This document shows positions 26,492 through 35,870 of a stretch of 51,414 nt of DNA, piece after piece. This DNA comes from Hyphomonas sp. UBA5111 (GTDB taxonomy: Bacteria; Pseudomonadota; Alphaproteobacteria; Caulobacterales; Hyphomonadaceae). The notes under the pieces are model-generated. The model made no database searches. It worked only from the letters and a program-made list of their open reading frames with translations, and was not told the DNA's origin. The stretch is taken from contig DHZF01000094.1 of the NCBI GenBank assembly GCA_002414505.1, positions 42,528 through 93,941 of the forward strand, written 5' to 3'. Each line of letters starts with the position of its first letter. Positions within the stretch are counted from its first letter, which is position 1. The position numbers and the translations under genes are program-made.

Positions 26492-27156
26492 GCAGTGTAA
26501 TCGCGCGGTCCGAACAGGGCCGAGCCAACCCTCACATGCGTTGCGCCGAAGCGTGCTCCAATGTCGTAATCCGCGCTCATGCCCATGGAAAGTTGCGTGA
26601 GACCGAGCCTATGGGCGATCTTGGCAAGCAGCGCGAAATGCGGCCCGGCAGGTTCTTCCACGGGGGGGATGCACATCAGGCCGACCACTTCGAGCCCCTG
26701 GTCGCGGGCGGTGCGGAGAAGCTCCTCCACGCCATCGGGCGCGACACCCGCCTTTTGCGGCTCCTCGCCCGTATTCACCTGGATCAGATATTGGCGTTTC
26801 TGCCCGGTCTTCTCTTCAGCCTTGGCCAGTTCCCGGCAGAGTTTCGGGCGATCGAGCGTCTCGATCACGTCGAACAGGCGCACAGCGTCTTCGGACTTGT
26901 TCGATTGCAGCGGGCCGATCAGGCGCAGTTCGAGATCCGGGTAATCTGCCCGGCGGTCTGCCCAATGCGCGTAAGCTTCCTGCACGCGGTTCTCGCCAAA
27001 CACGCGCTGGCCAGCCGCCAGGATTTCCTCCAGCGCGCCGTCCGGCTGCGTCTTCGTTACTGCCACGAGTGTGGGCGGAGTTTCAGAAAGGCCCGCAAGA
27101 TCGCTCAGGATCTCGGCGCGGCGCTTGGCAATTCCGGGGAAGTCCGTATCAGTCAT
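26488..27156 (-). CDS. YggS/PLPBP family PLP-binding protein
   Basis: This is a pyridoxal-phosphate homeostasis protein with an alanine-racemase-like barrel and no known catalytic activity. The PLP-binding lysine is Lys35 (VAVTKTQP). GENRVQEA near residue 54, LIGPLQSNK near 77, the MGMSADYD motif near 195 and the phosphate-binding RVGSALFG at the C-terminus are all present. The ATG at 27156 leaves only four bases to the divergent start at 27161. Longer frames upstream lie in the coding part of that neighbour. It shares a CTAG stop with the L,D-transpeptidase gene. Confidence 0.93.
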   Translation of the reverse strand: MTDTDFPGIAKRRAEILSDLAGLSETPPTLVAVTKTQPDGALEEILAAGQRVFGENRVQEAYAHWADRRADYPDLELRLIGPLQSNKSEDAVRLFDVIETLDRPKLCRELAKAEEKTGQKRQYLIQVNTGEEPQKAGVAPDGVEELLRTARDQGLEVVGLMCIPPVEEPAGPHFALLAKIAHRLGLTQLSMGMSADYDIGARFGATHVRVGSALFGPRDYTA

Positions 27157-27160
27157 CTTG

Positions 27161-27784
27161 ATGGCGCAGAAACCCCAAGACGAGGCAAGACGCAAGCTGA
27201 TCTCTGCGGCAAGACGGGCAGGGCGCCATTTGCCGTCCTGGCTACCGCCGGCTCTCTTCCTGACCGACCCCCAGCGAACCCCTGATCCTGTATCTATCGC
27301 CGAACACCTGCCAGCCGGGTGGGGCATTATCTATCGCCATTATGGCGCGGCGCACCGGCTGTGGCAGGCTCGCCAGCTGGCCGACATTGCGAACCGGCGG
27401 GGCCTTGCCCTACTGATCTCGGCAGATCCTGGTCTCGCCATCAAGGTCGGCGCAGCGGGCGTACACTGGCCGTTTTCACAGAAAGACAAAGCCCGGAAAT
27501 GGCAGGGACGGTTTGATCTCATGAGTGTGAGTGCGCATGGACACGGGGAATTGCGCCAGATTGATGCGCACATCTTCGATGCGGCGCTCGTATCGGCGGT
27601 GTTTCCATCGAAGAGCCCATCGGCCGGGTCTCCGCTTGGGGCTTTCGCCTTGCGCAGCCTGTCAAAACATAGCCCCGTGCCCCTTTATGGGCTCGGCGGC
27701 GTGAATTCCCACAACGCATCAAGCATCTGCAATGCAGCGGGATTGGCGGCAATAGAAGGGATAAGGGACCCGTTCAGGTCCTAG
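27161..27784 (+). CDS. ThiE/TenI-like protein
   Basis: The 207-residue product has the general pattern of thiamine phosphate synthase / TenI barrels: a YRHYG strand near residue 60, LLISADP near 88, GVHWPF near 103, SVSAHG near 123, VFPSKSP near 148 and a GLGGV phosphate loop near 180. Several residues of true ThiE enzymes (QLREK, NDR, the HLGQxD motif) are replaced, so catalytic activity as a synthase is doubtful. A TenI-like or unknown role is possible. The start codon is only four bases from that of yggS on the other strand. It shares a CTAG stop with the following minus-strand gene. Confidence 0.7.
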   Translation: MAQKPQDEARRKLISAARRAGRHLPSWLPPALFLTDPQRTPDPVSIAEHLPAGWGIIYRHYGAAHRLWQARQLADIANRRGLALLISADPGLAIKVGAAGVHWPFSQKDKARKWQGRFDLMSVSAHGHGELRQIDAHIFDAALVSAVFPSKSPSAGSPLGAFALRSLSKHSPVPLYGLGGVNSHNASSICNAAGLAAIEGIRDPFRS

Positions 27785-28230
27785 AATTTGAAAGCGGATT
27801 TGAGCCGGATGCCAGCTTCGACTTCGCGGGATTCCCACGTCGATGTGTCATTCAGTTCGTCTGCGCCCACGCTGACTTCACCGCCGACAGAGAAGCGCGG
27901 GGTGATGCGGAACGTGGCGCCCGCCTGCATTTCTTCACGCGGAAGCGGAGACAGGTCGTTACGGGACACCTTGTCGATGTTCAGCTGCCAGCGTGTGTCG
28001 CCGCCAAACTGCATCGAGAATTCCCGGTCTGCCTGGGCCTGCCAAACAGGTTCGGCACTGGCCGGCTTGGCCTGCGCGAATTGGCGATACCATTCGGACT
28101 TGGCCGCAGAGGTCTCGGAAATGCTGGGGGTTGCCATTTTCATGGCAGGCGCAGGCACGTCATCCTGCGCCGCAGCTGGCAGGGCCAGCGCGCACAGCGC
28201 GATCACGATTGTTGCAAAGCCCAGCTTCAT
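27781..28230 (-). CDS. NtrZ-like periplasmic protein
   Basis: The 149-residue product has a clear signal peptide (to about residue 22, ending PAAAQ), an EWYRQFA segment, and a C-terminal part with alternating residues (ATFRITPRFSVGGEVSVGAD, then a terminal SAFKF) that looks like beta-strands. This layout reminds me of NtrZ, the periplasmic inhibitor of the NtrY kinase in Caulobacter, but ntrXY are not in the window and the match is from memory. A small outer-membrane beta protein is an alternative. I use the ATG at 28230; a GTG four codons upstream is possible. Confidence 0.5.
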   Translation of the reverse strand: MKLGFATIVIALCALALPAAAQDDVPAPAMKMATPSISETSAAKSEWYRQFAQAKPASAEPVWQAQADREFSMQFGGDTRWQLNIDKVSRNDLSPLPREEMQAGATFRITPRFSVGGEVSVGADELNDTSTWESREVEAGIRLKSAFKF

Positions 28231-28309
28231 TTTTCTAAGCACCTCTGATTGGGAAAATAGTCAGAGGAGCGGGTAAAGAGAAGATTAAGAATCCGACAGA
28301 CCGGCAATT

Positions 28310-29491
28310 CTAGTCCGATAGTGTGATTTCTATCACAATCCCCTCAGGGGAATTTTTGCCGGTCGAAAGAGCAAACGTGTTTGGCTGAGACAGGTTCAGG
28401 CTGTTTTCGGCGTAACCGAGGGTAATTTTTGCATGTTTTGTGACAGCGTGGGAAACGCCAATTTTCCAGGCATCTCCCTGCAATCCCGTCAATTTGTCCG
28501 CCCCCCAGCCGTATTCTGCGCCAAAAACATATTCGCCCAGGGATTTGGTGACGCCCGCCGTCCATGAATCATAGTCACCCTCTCCCTCAATGCCATTGTC
28601 GGTGGCCAGCCAGGAGGCGCCAATCGAGATGGTCTCGAATTCGGCTTTTGCCCCGAGCGACCAGGTCGTGACCCGGCCATAGAACGCCGACGCATAGGGC
28701 GGCGTCTCGACCTCTGCCGAACTGGCCCCGAGCGCGCCGCTGAGCCTTACGCCCTCGCTGCGCAGCAGGCGTGAGACATTGACCGCGCCCTCGACCGCAT
28801 TGACCAGCGTGATCGGCGCCGCGCCCGGCAGGTTGCGATCAGCGTCCCGGTCAAGGCCCCGGACATCAGCCTTCGGCGTGAAACTCAGGCCGGCACGAAC
28901 GCCTATCAGGCGCGGCGTGGTGTAGGTGATCTTGGCGGAGGGTCCGGTCAGATCATGCCGGGTCGTAACCATGTCGATGCCCGTCGGATCGAGGGATTGG
29001 CGGCCACTGGCGAGCGTATCGAAGACCGACGGTGCATTTTCCTGAAAGCGCGCAGCCACCCCCAGATCCCGGCCAAGACGCACCTCGCCATAGCCGCCCT
29101 CGACATAGGCATAGGCCGTTTCGATTTGGGCGCGAGCTTCAGTGTCTTCCGGCTCAGCCCCGATAGCCAAGCCTGTGAAGGCCCCCTGATACCCAAATCC
29201 GGTGCCATCGGCCCCGGCGGGCACGCCACTGAACCCCGCCCGCCGGGGGTGGTCCTTTTGCACTTCGAGCCGGCCGGCAACGCCGATCTCAAGCCCGTTT
29301 TCGAGGATGCGATTGGTCGATACGCCAGCCCAGGCGCGCGCCAGAACCTGTTCGTCGCCCTCCGGCATGATAGCCATCGTTGCGCCGAAATCTGTCTCGG
29401 TCTCCCACGGGTTCCAATCATCTTCCCATTGCGCATGTGCCAGCGGTCCGGCAAGCGCTGCAGCGAGAAGGGTGACTTGCGCGAATTTCAT
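28310..29491 (-). CDS. Outer-membrane porin
   Basis: The 393-residue product has a signal peptide (residues 1-20, ending AHA) and reads as a Gram-negative general porin. It shows repeated amphipathic beta-strands with Tyr/Trp/Gly girdles, an YAYVEGGYGEVRLGRDLG segment near residue 130 typical of porin strands, and long polar loops. The C-terminus ends ITLSD rather than in the usual aromatic residue, which is atypical. The ATG at 29491 has GGAGG six to seven bases upstream. It follows no obvious operon partner. Substrate preference cannot be judged. Confidence 0.85.
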   Translation of the reverse strand: MKFAQVTLLAAALAGPLAHAQWEDDWNPWETETDFGATMAIMPEGDEQVLARAWAGVSTNRILENGLEIGVAGRLEVQKDHPRRAGFSGVPAGADGTGFGYQGAFTGLAIGAEPEDTEARAQIETAYAYVEGGYGEVRLGRDLGVAARFQENAPSVFDTLASGRQSLDPTGIDMVTTRHDLTGPSAKITYTTPRLIGVRAGLSFTPKADVRGLDRDADRNLPGAAPITLVNAVEGAVNVSRLLRSEGVRLSGALGASSAEVETPPYASAFYGRVTTWSLGAKAEFETISIGASWLATDNGIEGEGDYDSWTAGVTKSLGEYVFGAEYGWGADKLTGLQGDAWKIGVSHAVTKHAKITLGYAENSLNLSQPNTFALSTGKNSPEGIVIEITLSD

Positions 29492-29597
29492 ACCGGTCCT
29501 CCATGGTTGACGACGCGCAGATCAGCACTGGCGAGCCCGTACACCCCTTGTTATACAAACGGCCGTCAACAAGGTCTTGCACTCAGGAACTTTCTTC

Positions 29598-30026
29598 ATG
29601 GTCAAATATGTTTTCTCTGCGGCGATTGCCGGCATGCTGATGGTTTCAGGCTGCCAGTCCAAATCGGGCGGCAACGCCGAAGCCCGTGTCATCCAGCAGA
29701 ATATCGGCAGCGTGAACCCATATCTCTGGCGCGCGTCGCTCGACACGTTCGACGATCTTCCTGTGGCAACTGCCGATCCGATCGGCGGCCTGGTCACCTA
29801 TGACTGGAAGACGTATGCCACCGCGCCGGACGAGCGCGTCAAGGTGACGGTCTACATTCTCGATACGCGCCTGCGCGCCGATGGCGTGAAGGTCTCCGTG
29901 TTCCGTCAGGAAAAGAATGACGCCGGCGAGTGGACCGATGCCGAGGTTGATCCGGAAACCGCGCTCCAGCTTGAGAACAAGATCCTCGACCGGGCTCGGC
30001 TGCTGAAGAACTCCCAGTTGGGCTAG
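29598..30026 (+). CDS. DUF3576 lipoprotein
   Basis: This is a small outer-membrane or periplasmic lipoprotein of a family found upstream of leuS in alphaproteobacteria. The signal ends in the lipobox MVSGC with modified Cys19. A compact domain follows with VNPYLWRASLDTFDDLP near residue 40 and VTVYILDTRLRADG near 85. Function is unknown; the conserved neighbourhood with lptE suggests an envelope role. The ATG at 29598 gives a proper lipoprotein signal, while the frame start at 29577 would add seven residues in front. Confidence 0.85.
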   Translation: MVKYVFSAAIAGMLMVSGCQSKSGGNAEARVIQQNIGSVNPYLWRASLDTFDDLPVATADPIGGLVTYDWKTYATAPDERVKVTVYILDTRLRADGVKVSVFRQEKNDAGEWTDAEVDPETALQLENKILDRARLLKNSQLG

Positions 30027-30062
30027 GCCCGGCTGAACGAATTATCCGGAAAGGTCAGGGCC

Positions 30063-32630
30063 ATGGCGACCCGTTACGATCCGCAAATCGCGGAACAGAA
30101 ATGGCGTGCAGCCTGGGACAAGGCTGCACTCTTCAACGCAAAGTCTCCCGCTGAGGCGGGCGATGCGCCAAAGGCCTATGTGCTGGAGATGTTCCCGTAC
30201 CCGTCCGGGCGGCTTCATATGGGCCATGTGCGCAACTATGCGATGGGCGATGTCGTTGCCCGTCACAAGCGCGCCAAAGGCTATAATGTGCTGCACCCGA
30301 TGGGATGGGATGCGTTCGGCATGCCGGCCGAGAACGCCGCCATGGAGCGCAATGTCCATCCGGGTGAATGGACCTACCAGAACATCGCCTCGATGAAGGC
30401 CCAGTTCTCAAAGCTCGGCCTGTCACTCGACTGGAGCCGGGAATTCGCAACGTGTGACCCGGAATATTATGGCGCTCAGCAAGGCCTGTTCCTGAAATTC
30501 CTGGAAAAGGGCCTCGTCTATCGCAAGGCCTCGAAGGTGAACTGGGACCCGGTCGACAATACGGTGCTGGCCAATGAACAGGTCATCGACGGGCGCGGAT
30601 GGCGCTCGGGCGCGCTGGTGGAACAGCGCGAACTGACCCAATGGTTCTTCCGCATCACCGACTACGCCGAAGACCTGCTGACCGAAGTGCAGAAGCTGGA
30701 GCGCTGGCCTGAAAAGGTGCGCACCATGCAGGCGAACTGGATCGGCCGGTCGGAAGGCCTGCAAATGCGGTTCGAATTCGATAGCACCGCGCCCGCAGGT
30801 TTCGACACTGGTGTTGAGATTTTCACGACACGCCCGGACACGCTGTTTGGTGCAAGCTTTATTGCGCTGTCGCCGGACCATCCCCTGACCGTTCAGCTGG
30901 CCGAACAGTCCGATGACCTGAAAGCTTTCCGCGCGAAGTGTGCCCAAATCGGTACCAGCGAAGAGGCCATCGAAAAGGCCGACAAGCTCGGCTTTGATAC
31001 CGGCCTGACGGTGAAGCATCCATTCGATGAGTCGAAGATCCTGCCCGTCTGGGTCGCAAACTTTGTCCTGATGGGATACGGCACCGGCGCCATTTTCGGC
31101 TGCCCGGCGCATGACCAGCGCGATATCGACTTTGCCCGCAAGTACGGCCTGAGCGTCACCCCGGTCGTTCTGCCGCCGGAAGCTGACGCAACCACCTTCG
31201 ATGTCGATGACGAGGCCTATACCGGCCCCGGCAGCATCTTCAATTCCGGCTTCCTGGACGGGATGACGATTGATGATGCCAAGCGCGCAGCCATCCAGAA
31301 GATCGAATCCATGGGGCTCGGCGAAGGCAAGGTGAACTACCGCTTGCGGGACTGGGGCGTCTCGCGCCAGCGCTATTGGGGCTGCCCGATCCCGGTCATT
31401 CATTGCGACAGCTGTGGCATCGTCCCGGTGCCGGAATCTGATTTGCCGGTGAAGCTGCCGGAGGAAGTATCCTTCGACCAGCCGGGTAATCCGCTGGAAC
31501 GCCATCCAAGCTGGAAACATGTCGCCTGTCCGACATGCGGCACGGCGGCCCGTCGCGAGACGGACACGCTGGACACGTTCGTCGACAGTTCCTGGTACTA
31601 TTCCCGGTTCGCCAGCGCGGACGATCTGGAAGAGCGCGCCTATTGGATGCCGGTCGACCAATATGTCGGCGGCGTCGAGCATGCCGTCCTCCACCTGCTC
31701 TATGCGCGCTTCATTGCCAAGGCGATGCGCGATGTCAGCCTGCTGGACCTGCCGAGCGGAGAACCGTTCGCCGGCTTGTTCACGCAAGGCATGGTGACCC
31801 ACGAGACCTATAAATCCGCAGCCGGAAAATGGCTCCAGCCGAATGAAGTCACGCGCGACGGCGACACCTGGATCGAGACTGCCACAGGCGCCATCGCCAC
31901 GGCGGGACCCATCGAGAAGATGTCCAAGTCGAAGAAGAACACAGTCGACCCGGATGCCATCATCAGCCAGTTCGGTGCTGACGTGGCACGCTGGTTCGTT
32001 CTGTCGGATTCTCCGCCTGAGCGGGATGTCGAGTGGACGCAAGCCGGTGTTGAAGGCGCGTCCCGATTTGCCCAGCGTCTGTGGAGCGTCTTCGACGCGC
32101 TGCCGGAAAACGCCGGCACCGAACCGGGCGATGAGGCCGACTCGATGGCGCTGCGCAAGACAAGCCACAAGGCCGTCGCCGCTATCGACAAGGCCATTGA
32201 GGAATTCCGCTTTAACTCAGCCGTGGCCAGCATCCATGAATGGGTCACCGCATTGAAAAAGGCTGAGTCTGCGGGCGAAGCTCTTCTCGGCGCTCGGATC
32301 GAAGGCGCCTCCATGCTGGCCCGCTGCGTGACGCCGTTCATGCCCCATCTGGCAGAAGCCTGCTGGGAGCGGCTCGGCCAGCCCGCCTTCGTCTCGTCTG
32401 CACCGTGGCCGATGGCAGACCCCGCCTTGCTGGCGGATGATGAGGTCACGATGGCGGTTCAGGTCAATGGCAAGCGGCGCGCTGAAATCACCGTGCCGAA
32501 GAGCATGGATAAAGATTCCGTCGAAGCCGTAGCCAAAGCGCATGCGGACGTGGCCAGCTTCATCGAAGGCAAGTCCGTGAAGAAAACCATTGTCGTGCCC
32601 GGCCGCATCGTGAATATCGTGGTGGCATGA
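30063..32630 (+). CDS. Leucyl-tRNA synthetase
   Basis: LeuS charges tRNA(Leu). The 855-residue class I synthetase has HMGH at residues 52-55 and KMSKS at 619-623. The CP1 editing domain (about 220-420) carries the threonine-rich TTRPDTLFG motif, and a C-terminal tRNA-binding part follows. Size and order of domains are normal for a bacterial LeuRS. The gene lies 36 bp after the DUF3576 lipoprotein and overlaps lptE by four bases (ATGA), in the conserved alphaproteobacterial order DUF3576-leuS-lptE-holA. Confidence 0.98.
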   Translation: MATRYDPQIAEQKWRAAWDKAALFNAKSPAEAGDAPKAYVLEMFPYPSGRLHMGHVRNYAMGDVVARHKRAKGYNVLHPMGWDAFGMPAENAAMERNVHPGEWTYQNIASMKAQFSKLGLSLDWSREFATCDPEYYGAQQGLFLKFLEKGLVYRKASKVNWDPVDNTVLANEQVIDGRGWRSGALVEQRELTQWFFRITDYAEDLLTEVQKLERWPEKVRTMQANWIGRSEGLQMRFEFDSTAPAGFDTGVEIFTTRPDTLFGASFIALSPDHPLTVQLAEQSDDLKAFRAKCAQIGTSEEAIEKADKLGFDTGLTVKHPFDESKILPVWVANFVLMGYGTGAIFGCPAHDQRDIDFARKYGLSVTPVVLPPEADATTFDVDDEAYTGPGSIFNSGFLDGMTIDDAKRAAIQKIESMGLGEGKVNYRLRDWGVSRQRYWGCPIPVIHCDSCGIVPVPESDLPVKLPEEVSFDQPGNPLERHPSWKHVACPTCGTAARRETDTLDTFVDSSWYYSRFASADDLEERAYWMPVDQYVGGVEHAVLHLLYARFIAKAMRDVSLLDLPSGEPFAGLFTQGMVTHETYKSAAGKWLQPNEVTRDGDTWIETATGAIATAGPIEKMSKSKKNTVDPDAIISQFGADVARWFVLSDSPPERDVEWTQAGVEGASRFAQRLWSVFDALPENAGTEPGDEADSMALRKTSHKAVAAIDKAIEEFRFNSAVASIHEWVTALKKAESAGEALLGARIEGASMLARCVTPFMPHLAEACWERLGQPAFVSSAPWPMADPALLADDEVTMAVQVNGKRRAEITVPKSMDKDSVEAVAKAHADVASFIEGKSVKKTIVVPGRIVNIVVA

Positions 32631-33100
32631 AACATCTCCTTGCTCTGCTCGCCTTCGCCCTGATTGCCGGATGTGGTTTCAAGCCTGTCTATTCGACGGG
32701 CGGCGGTGCGAATTACACCGGCGGTGCCATCTCGGTCGATCCGATTGATGGACGGTCCGGCTACCTTCTCCGGCGTGCGCTTCAGGAGGAACTGGCCATT
32801 GGTCTGCCAAATGTGGCTGACCCGGCAACGCTGACCGTCGACCTTACCGAAAATCTCTCCCGGCTTGCATTTCAACAGGATGGGGCCGCCTCACGCTCTA
32901 ATGTCACAACGTCCGCAAACTATACGCTGGCGCGTGAAAGCAAATCCATCCACGGGTCTGCGGTGGGTGAAGTAAGCTTTGCTGTCCCCGACAGTTCCTT
33001 CGGAGATATTGCTGCACAGAAAAGCGCATCGGAACGCGCGGTGAAGCTTCTGGCGAAAAACATCGTGGACGATCTCCGGCGCCAACTTTCGGTGCAGTGA
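32627..33100 (+). CDS. LPS assembly lipoprotein LptE
   Basis: LptE plugs the LptD barrel in the outer membrane for lipopolysaccharide insertion. The 157-residue product is a lipoprotein (lipobox LIAGC, Cys16) with the typical CGFKPVY start after the cysteine, a RRALQEEL helix and alternating strands. It is translationally coupled to leuS through an ATGA overlap, and to holA through the TGATG at its end. Confidence 0.9.
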   Translation: MKHLLALLAFALIAGCGFKPVYSTGGGANYTGGAISVDPIDGRSGYLLRRALQEELAIGLPNVADPATLTVDLTENLSRLAFQQDGAASRSNVTTSANYTLARESKSIHGSAVGEVSFAVPDSSFGDIAAQKSASERAVKLLAKNIVDDLRRQLSVQ

Positions 33101-34134
33101 TGTTGCTCAAGGGCAAACAGGCTGCTGACTTTGCCCGCAAGCCGAAACCCTCGGTCTGGGCCGTCCTGGCCTTTGGGGAAGATTCCGGGCTGGCTTCAGA
33201 TGCCGCCCTCTCTCTGATCAAGGCCTGGACGCCCAAGGGCACCAGCATGGACGTCACCACGCTTGATGACGATTCCATTCGCAAGGATCCGACTCTCCTG
33301 TTCGACGGCCTTGAAGCGGTTTCCCTGCTGGGCGATCCGCGCGTTATCCGGGTCCGGACCAGCGGTGACAAGATCGCCGCCCTGCTGATCGAGGCGATTC
33401 AGAAGGGCGACTCGCAGGAAGGCTACTATTCCGCGCGGCTGATCATTGAAGCTGGAAGCCTGCAGAAGCGCTCAAAGCTGAGAGCCACCGCAGAGTCGGC
33501 GCAACTCACCGCATGTCTTCAATTGTTCGCGGATGACGCCGGCGACATTGAGAAGCGTGTGAAGGATGTGCTGAAATCCGAAAGTGTCGAGATCACGCCC
33601 GAGGCGCTTGCCCTGTTCGTCGGAGACCTGCCCGGCCACCGCAATCTCGCCAATTCCGAGATCGAGAAACTGGCGCTCTATGCGCGCGGGCTTGGCCGGC
33701 CTCTGGGTGTGGAAGATGTCCGCGCGCTGTCGGCCACCGATATTGATCACAATCTGTCAGCGGCTATCCGGGCAGCGCTCGACGGAAAACCCGCACTTGT
33801 CCATTCCGCGCTCGACCGTCTGGCCGTTGCGGGCACGAGCGGGATTTCCATCCTCCGCTCTCTTCAATTTGAAACGATGCGCATGCTCGATGCACAATCC
33901 CGGATCGCTGCAGGGCAATCCAATCCCGGCATGAAATTGCGTCCACCCGTCTGGCAAAGTGAATGGGGCCTGTTCAGCGCGCGGCTCAGGAAATGGCCAA
34001 CCAAGCGGTTGATGCGTGTGATGGAGCGCATCTACGAAGCTGAGCAGCAGGCCAAGTCAGGCTCGGGCAGCGCCGACCCAGTAATACGTGTACTGATGAA
34101 TGAAATCGCGCGCGCCGCCGAGATGGCAAGCTAG
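33100..34134 (+). CDS. DNA polymerase III delta subunit HolA
   Basis: HolA opens the beta clamp within the clamp loader. The 344-residue product fits the delta family: a divergent AAA-like N-terminal part with VWAVLAFGEDSGL near residue 20, the beta-clamp-interacting VSLLGDPRVIRV near residue 72, GHRNLANSEIEKLALY near 188 and a helical collar domain at the C-terminus. A GTG one codon upstream (33097) is an alternative start; the ATG at 33100 overlaps the lptE stop in TGATG. It converges on parB with a three-base gap. Confidence 0.92.
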   Translation: MLLKGKQAADFARKPKPSVWAVLAFGEDSGLASDAALSLIKAWTPKGTSMDVTTLDDDSIRKDPTLLFDGLEAVSLLGDPRVIRVRTSGDKIAALLIEAIQKGDSQEGYYSARLIIEAGSLQKRSKLRATAESAQLTACLQLFADDAGDIEKRVKDVLKSESVEITPEALALFVGDLPGHRNLANSEIEKLALYARGLGRPLGVEDVRALSATDIDHNLSAAIRAALDGKPALVHSALDRLAVAGTSGISILRSLQFETMRMLDAQSRIAAGQSNPGMKLRPPVWQSEWGLFSARLRKWPTKRLMRVMERIYEAEQQAKSGSGSADPVIRVLMNEIARAAEMAS

Positions 34135-34137
34135 ACG

Positions 34138-35052
34138 CTAGATCTTGCGCTTGGCCGTCAGGCGCCGGCACACATCGTCGAGCTGTTCCAGGTCCCGATA
34201 CTTGATGCGCAATTCGCCGCCATTCTTGCCGTGCCGGATATCCACATCGAGTCCGATAGAGCGCGACAGGTCGGCTTCCAGCGCTTCCGTGTCGACATCC
34301 TTGTCGTCCGGCTTGGGCCGGGCAGACTTTGTCTCGATCGGCGTGTCTTCGCGGGCGGCCTTGGCATGGGCCTCGACTTCGCGGACCGTCAGGCCCTTCT
34401 CGACCGCCAGTTCGACGAGCGCTTCCGGATCCGGGGCGCCAAGCGCGGCGCGCGCATGACCGGCCGTGATATGGCCGGCGCGCACATGCTCACGGGCGCC
34501 TTCCGGCAATTGCAATAGACGCAGCGTATTGGTGATGTGAACCCGGCTCTTGCCGACGCTAGTGGCGAGGCTGTCCTGTGTCCGGCCGAAGCGCTTCATC
34601 AGCGCCTCATAGGCTTCGGCTTCTTCAATCGGGTTGAGGTCGGAACGCTGGACGTTCTCGATGATCCCGATTTCGAGCAATTCGAGCTCATCGGTATCCC
34701 GCACTACCGCGGGAATACTGGTCAGACCGGCAAGCTTTGCCGCGCGCCAGCGGCGCTCCCCTGCGATGATCTGGTACTTGCCCTTTTCCTTAGGATCCGG
34801 ACGCACGAGAATTGCCTGGAGGACGCCCTTGGATTTCAGGGAACCGGCAAGCTCTTCTAGCGCGGTTTCATCAAATGTGCGGCGAGGCTGCTTCGGGTTG
34901 CGCCGAATATAGTCGAGGGCGATCTCATTCGGACCGCCCGTGCCGCTATCTGTAGTCTTTGCTTCAGGCGTAGAGACAGCTTCGACCTCGCCGATCAGGG
35001 CAGACAGGCCGCGTCCAAGGCGGGAGGGTTTGCTCTTTGCGTCGTCACTCAT
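34138..35052 (-). CDS. Chromosome partitioning protein ParB
   Basis: ParB binds parS and loads onto origin-proximal DNA as a CTP-dependent clamp, working with ParA in segregation. The 304-residue product has the N-terminal LGRGLSALIGE motif (ParA-interacting), the CTP-binding segments (IRRNPKQPRR and GERRWRAAKLAG, about 50-100), a KorB-like helix-turn-helix near 135-160 and a C-terminal dimerisation domain. It follows parA by five bases. Two perfect parS sites lie upstream in the same cluster (36421 and 36946). Confidence 0.98.
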   Translation of the reverse strand: MSDDAKSKPSRLGRGLSALIGEVEAVSTPEAKTTDSGTGGPNEIALDYIRRNPKQPRRTFDETALEELAGSLKSKGVLQAILVRPDPKEKGKYQIIAGERRWRAAKLAGLTSIPAVVRDTDELELLEIGIIENVQRSDLNPIEEAEAYEALMKRFGRTQDSLATSVGKSRVHITNTLRLLQLPEGAREHVRAGHITAGHARAALGAPDPEALVELAVEKGLTVREVEAHAKAAREDTPIETKSARPKPDDKDVDTEALEADLSRSIGLDVDIRHGKNGGELRIKYRDLEQLDDVCRRLTAKRKI

Positions 35053-35057
35053 ATCGG

Positions 35058-35870
35058 TCAGGCCGCGCGGGCTTTCTCTCTTTGAAGGACTTCCGAAGCG
35101 AGGCGGATATAGGCTTCACTGCCGGGACAGCGATAATCGTACAACAGGGCCGGCTTGCCGAAGGATGGGGCTTCGGACAAGCGGACATTCCGCGGTATGA
35201 CCGTGTTGTAGACCTTGGCCCCGAAGAAGGCGCGCACTTCGTCGGCAACCTGGTCGGACAGATTGTTCCGACGGTCATACATGGTCAGAACCACGCCCTG
35301 GATTTCAAGGTTCGGATTGAGCCCTGAGCGAACCACTTCGACCGTGCGCAGCAACTGGCTCAGGCCTTCCAGCGCCAGGAACTCGCACTGAAGCGGAACC
35401 AGAAGTGCATCCGCGGCCGTCATTGCGTTCAATGTGAGCGACGACAAGGATGGTGGGCAATCGATCAGGATGTAGTCATACTTGACCAGTTCACCCTGCG
35501 CCGAGCGTTCCACATAGTCATGCAAGGCATCGCGCAATTTGTAGGAGCGGTGGGCATCATTGGCCAGTTCGGTTTCAACGCCGGACAGGTTTTCGTCACC
35601 GGGAACAATATCCAGACGCGGCACGATCGTGGACAGGACGGCCTCTTCAAGCGGAATCCGGTCCACAACGATGTCATAAGATGTCTGGTGCCGGTCCTTG
35701 CGCTCAATACCGAGACCCGTGGACGCGTTGCCCTGGGCATCAAAGTCGACAATCAGGACGCGCCGGCCCACGGCGGCCAAAGCCGTGCCGAGATTGATGG
35801 ACGTCGTTGTCTTCCCGACGCCACCTTTCTGGTTCACGACTGCGAAAATTCTAGGTTTACCGCTAACCAC
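35058..35870 (-). CDS. Chromosome partitioning ATPase ParA
   Basis: ParA is a Walker-type ATPase that binds DNA non-specifically and pulls ParB-parS complexes. The deviant Walker A motif KGGVGKTT is at residues 15-22, and the DFDAQGN and IDCPPSLSSLTLNA motifs are in place. The 270-residue length is normal, without the N-terminal extension of plasmid ParA type Ia. The gene overlaps the end of rsmG by eight bases, and parB follows by five, so rsmG-parA-parB form an operon. Confidence 0.98.
   Translation of the reverse strand: MVSGKPRIFAVVNQKGGVGKTTTSINLGTALAAVGRRVLIVDFDAQGNASTGLGIERKDRHQTSYDIVVDRIPLEEAVLSTIVPRLDIVPGDENLSGVETELANDAHRSYKLRDALHDYVERSAQGELVKYDYILIDCPPSLSSLTLNAMTAADALLVPLQCEFLALEGLSQLLRTVEVVRSGLNPNLEIQGVVLTMYDRRNNLSDQVADEVRAFFGAKVYNTVIPRNVRLSEAPSFGKPALLYDYRCPGSEAYIRLASEVLQREKARAA

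Noticed and set aside
30423..32168. 581-codon open frame antisense to leuS
   Set aside because: It mirrors the codon pattern of leuS and has no motif or start signal; leuS itself is certain.
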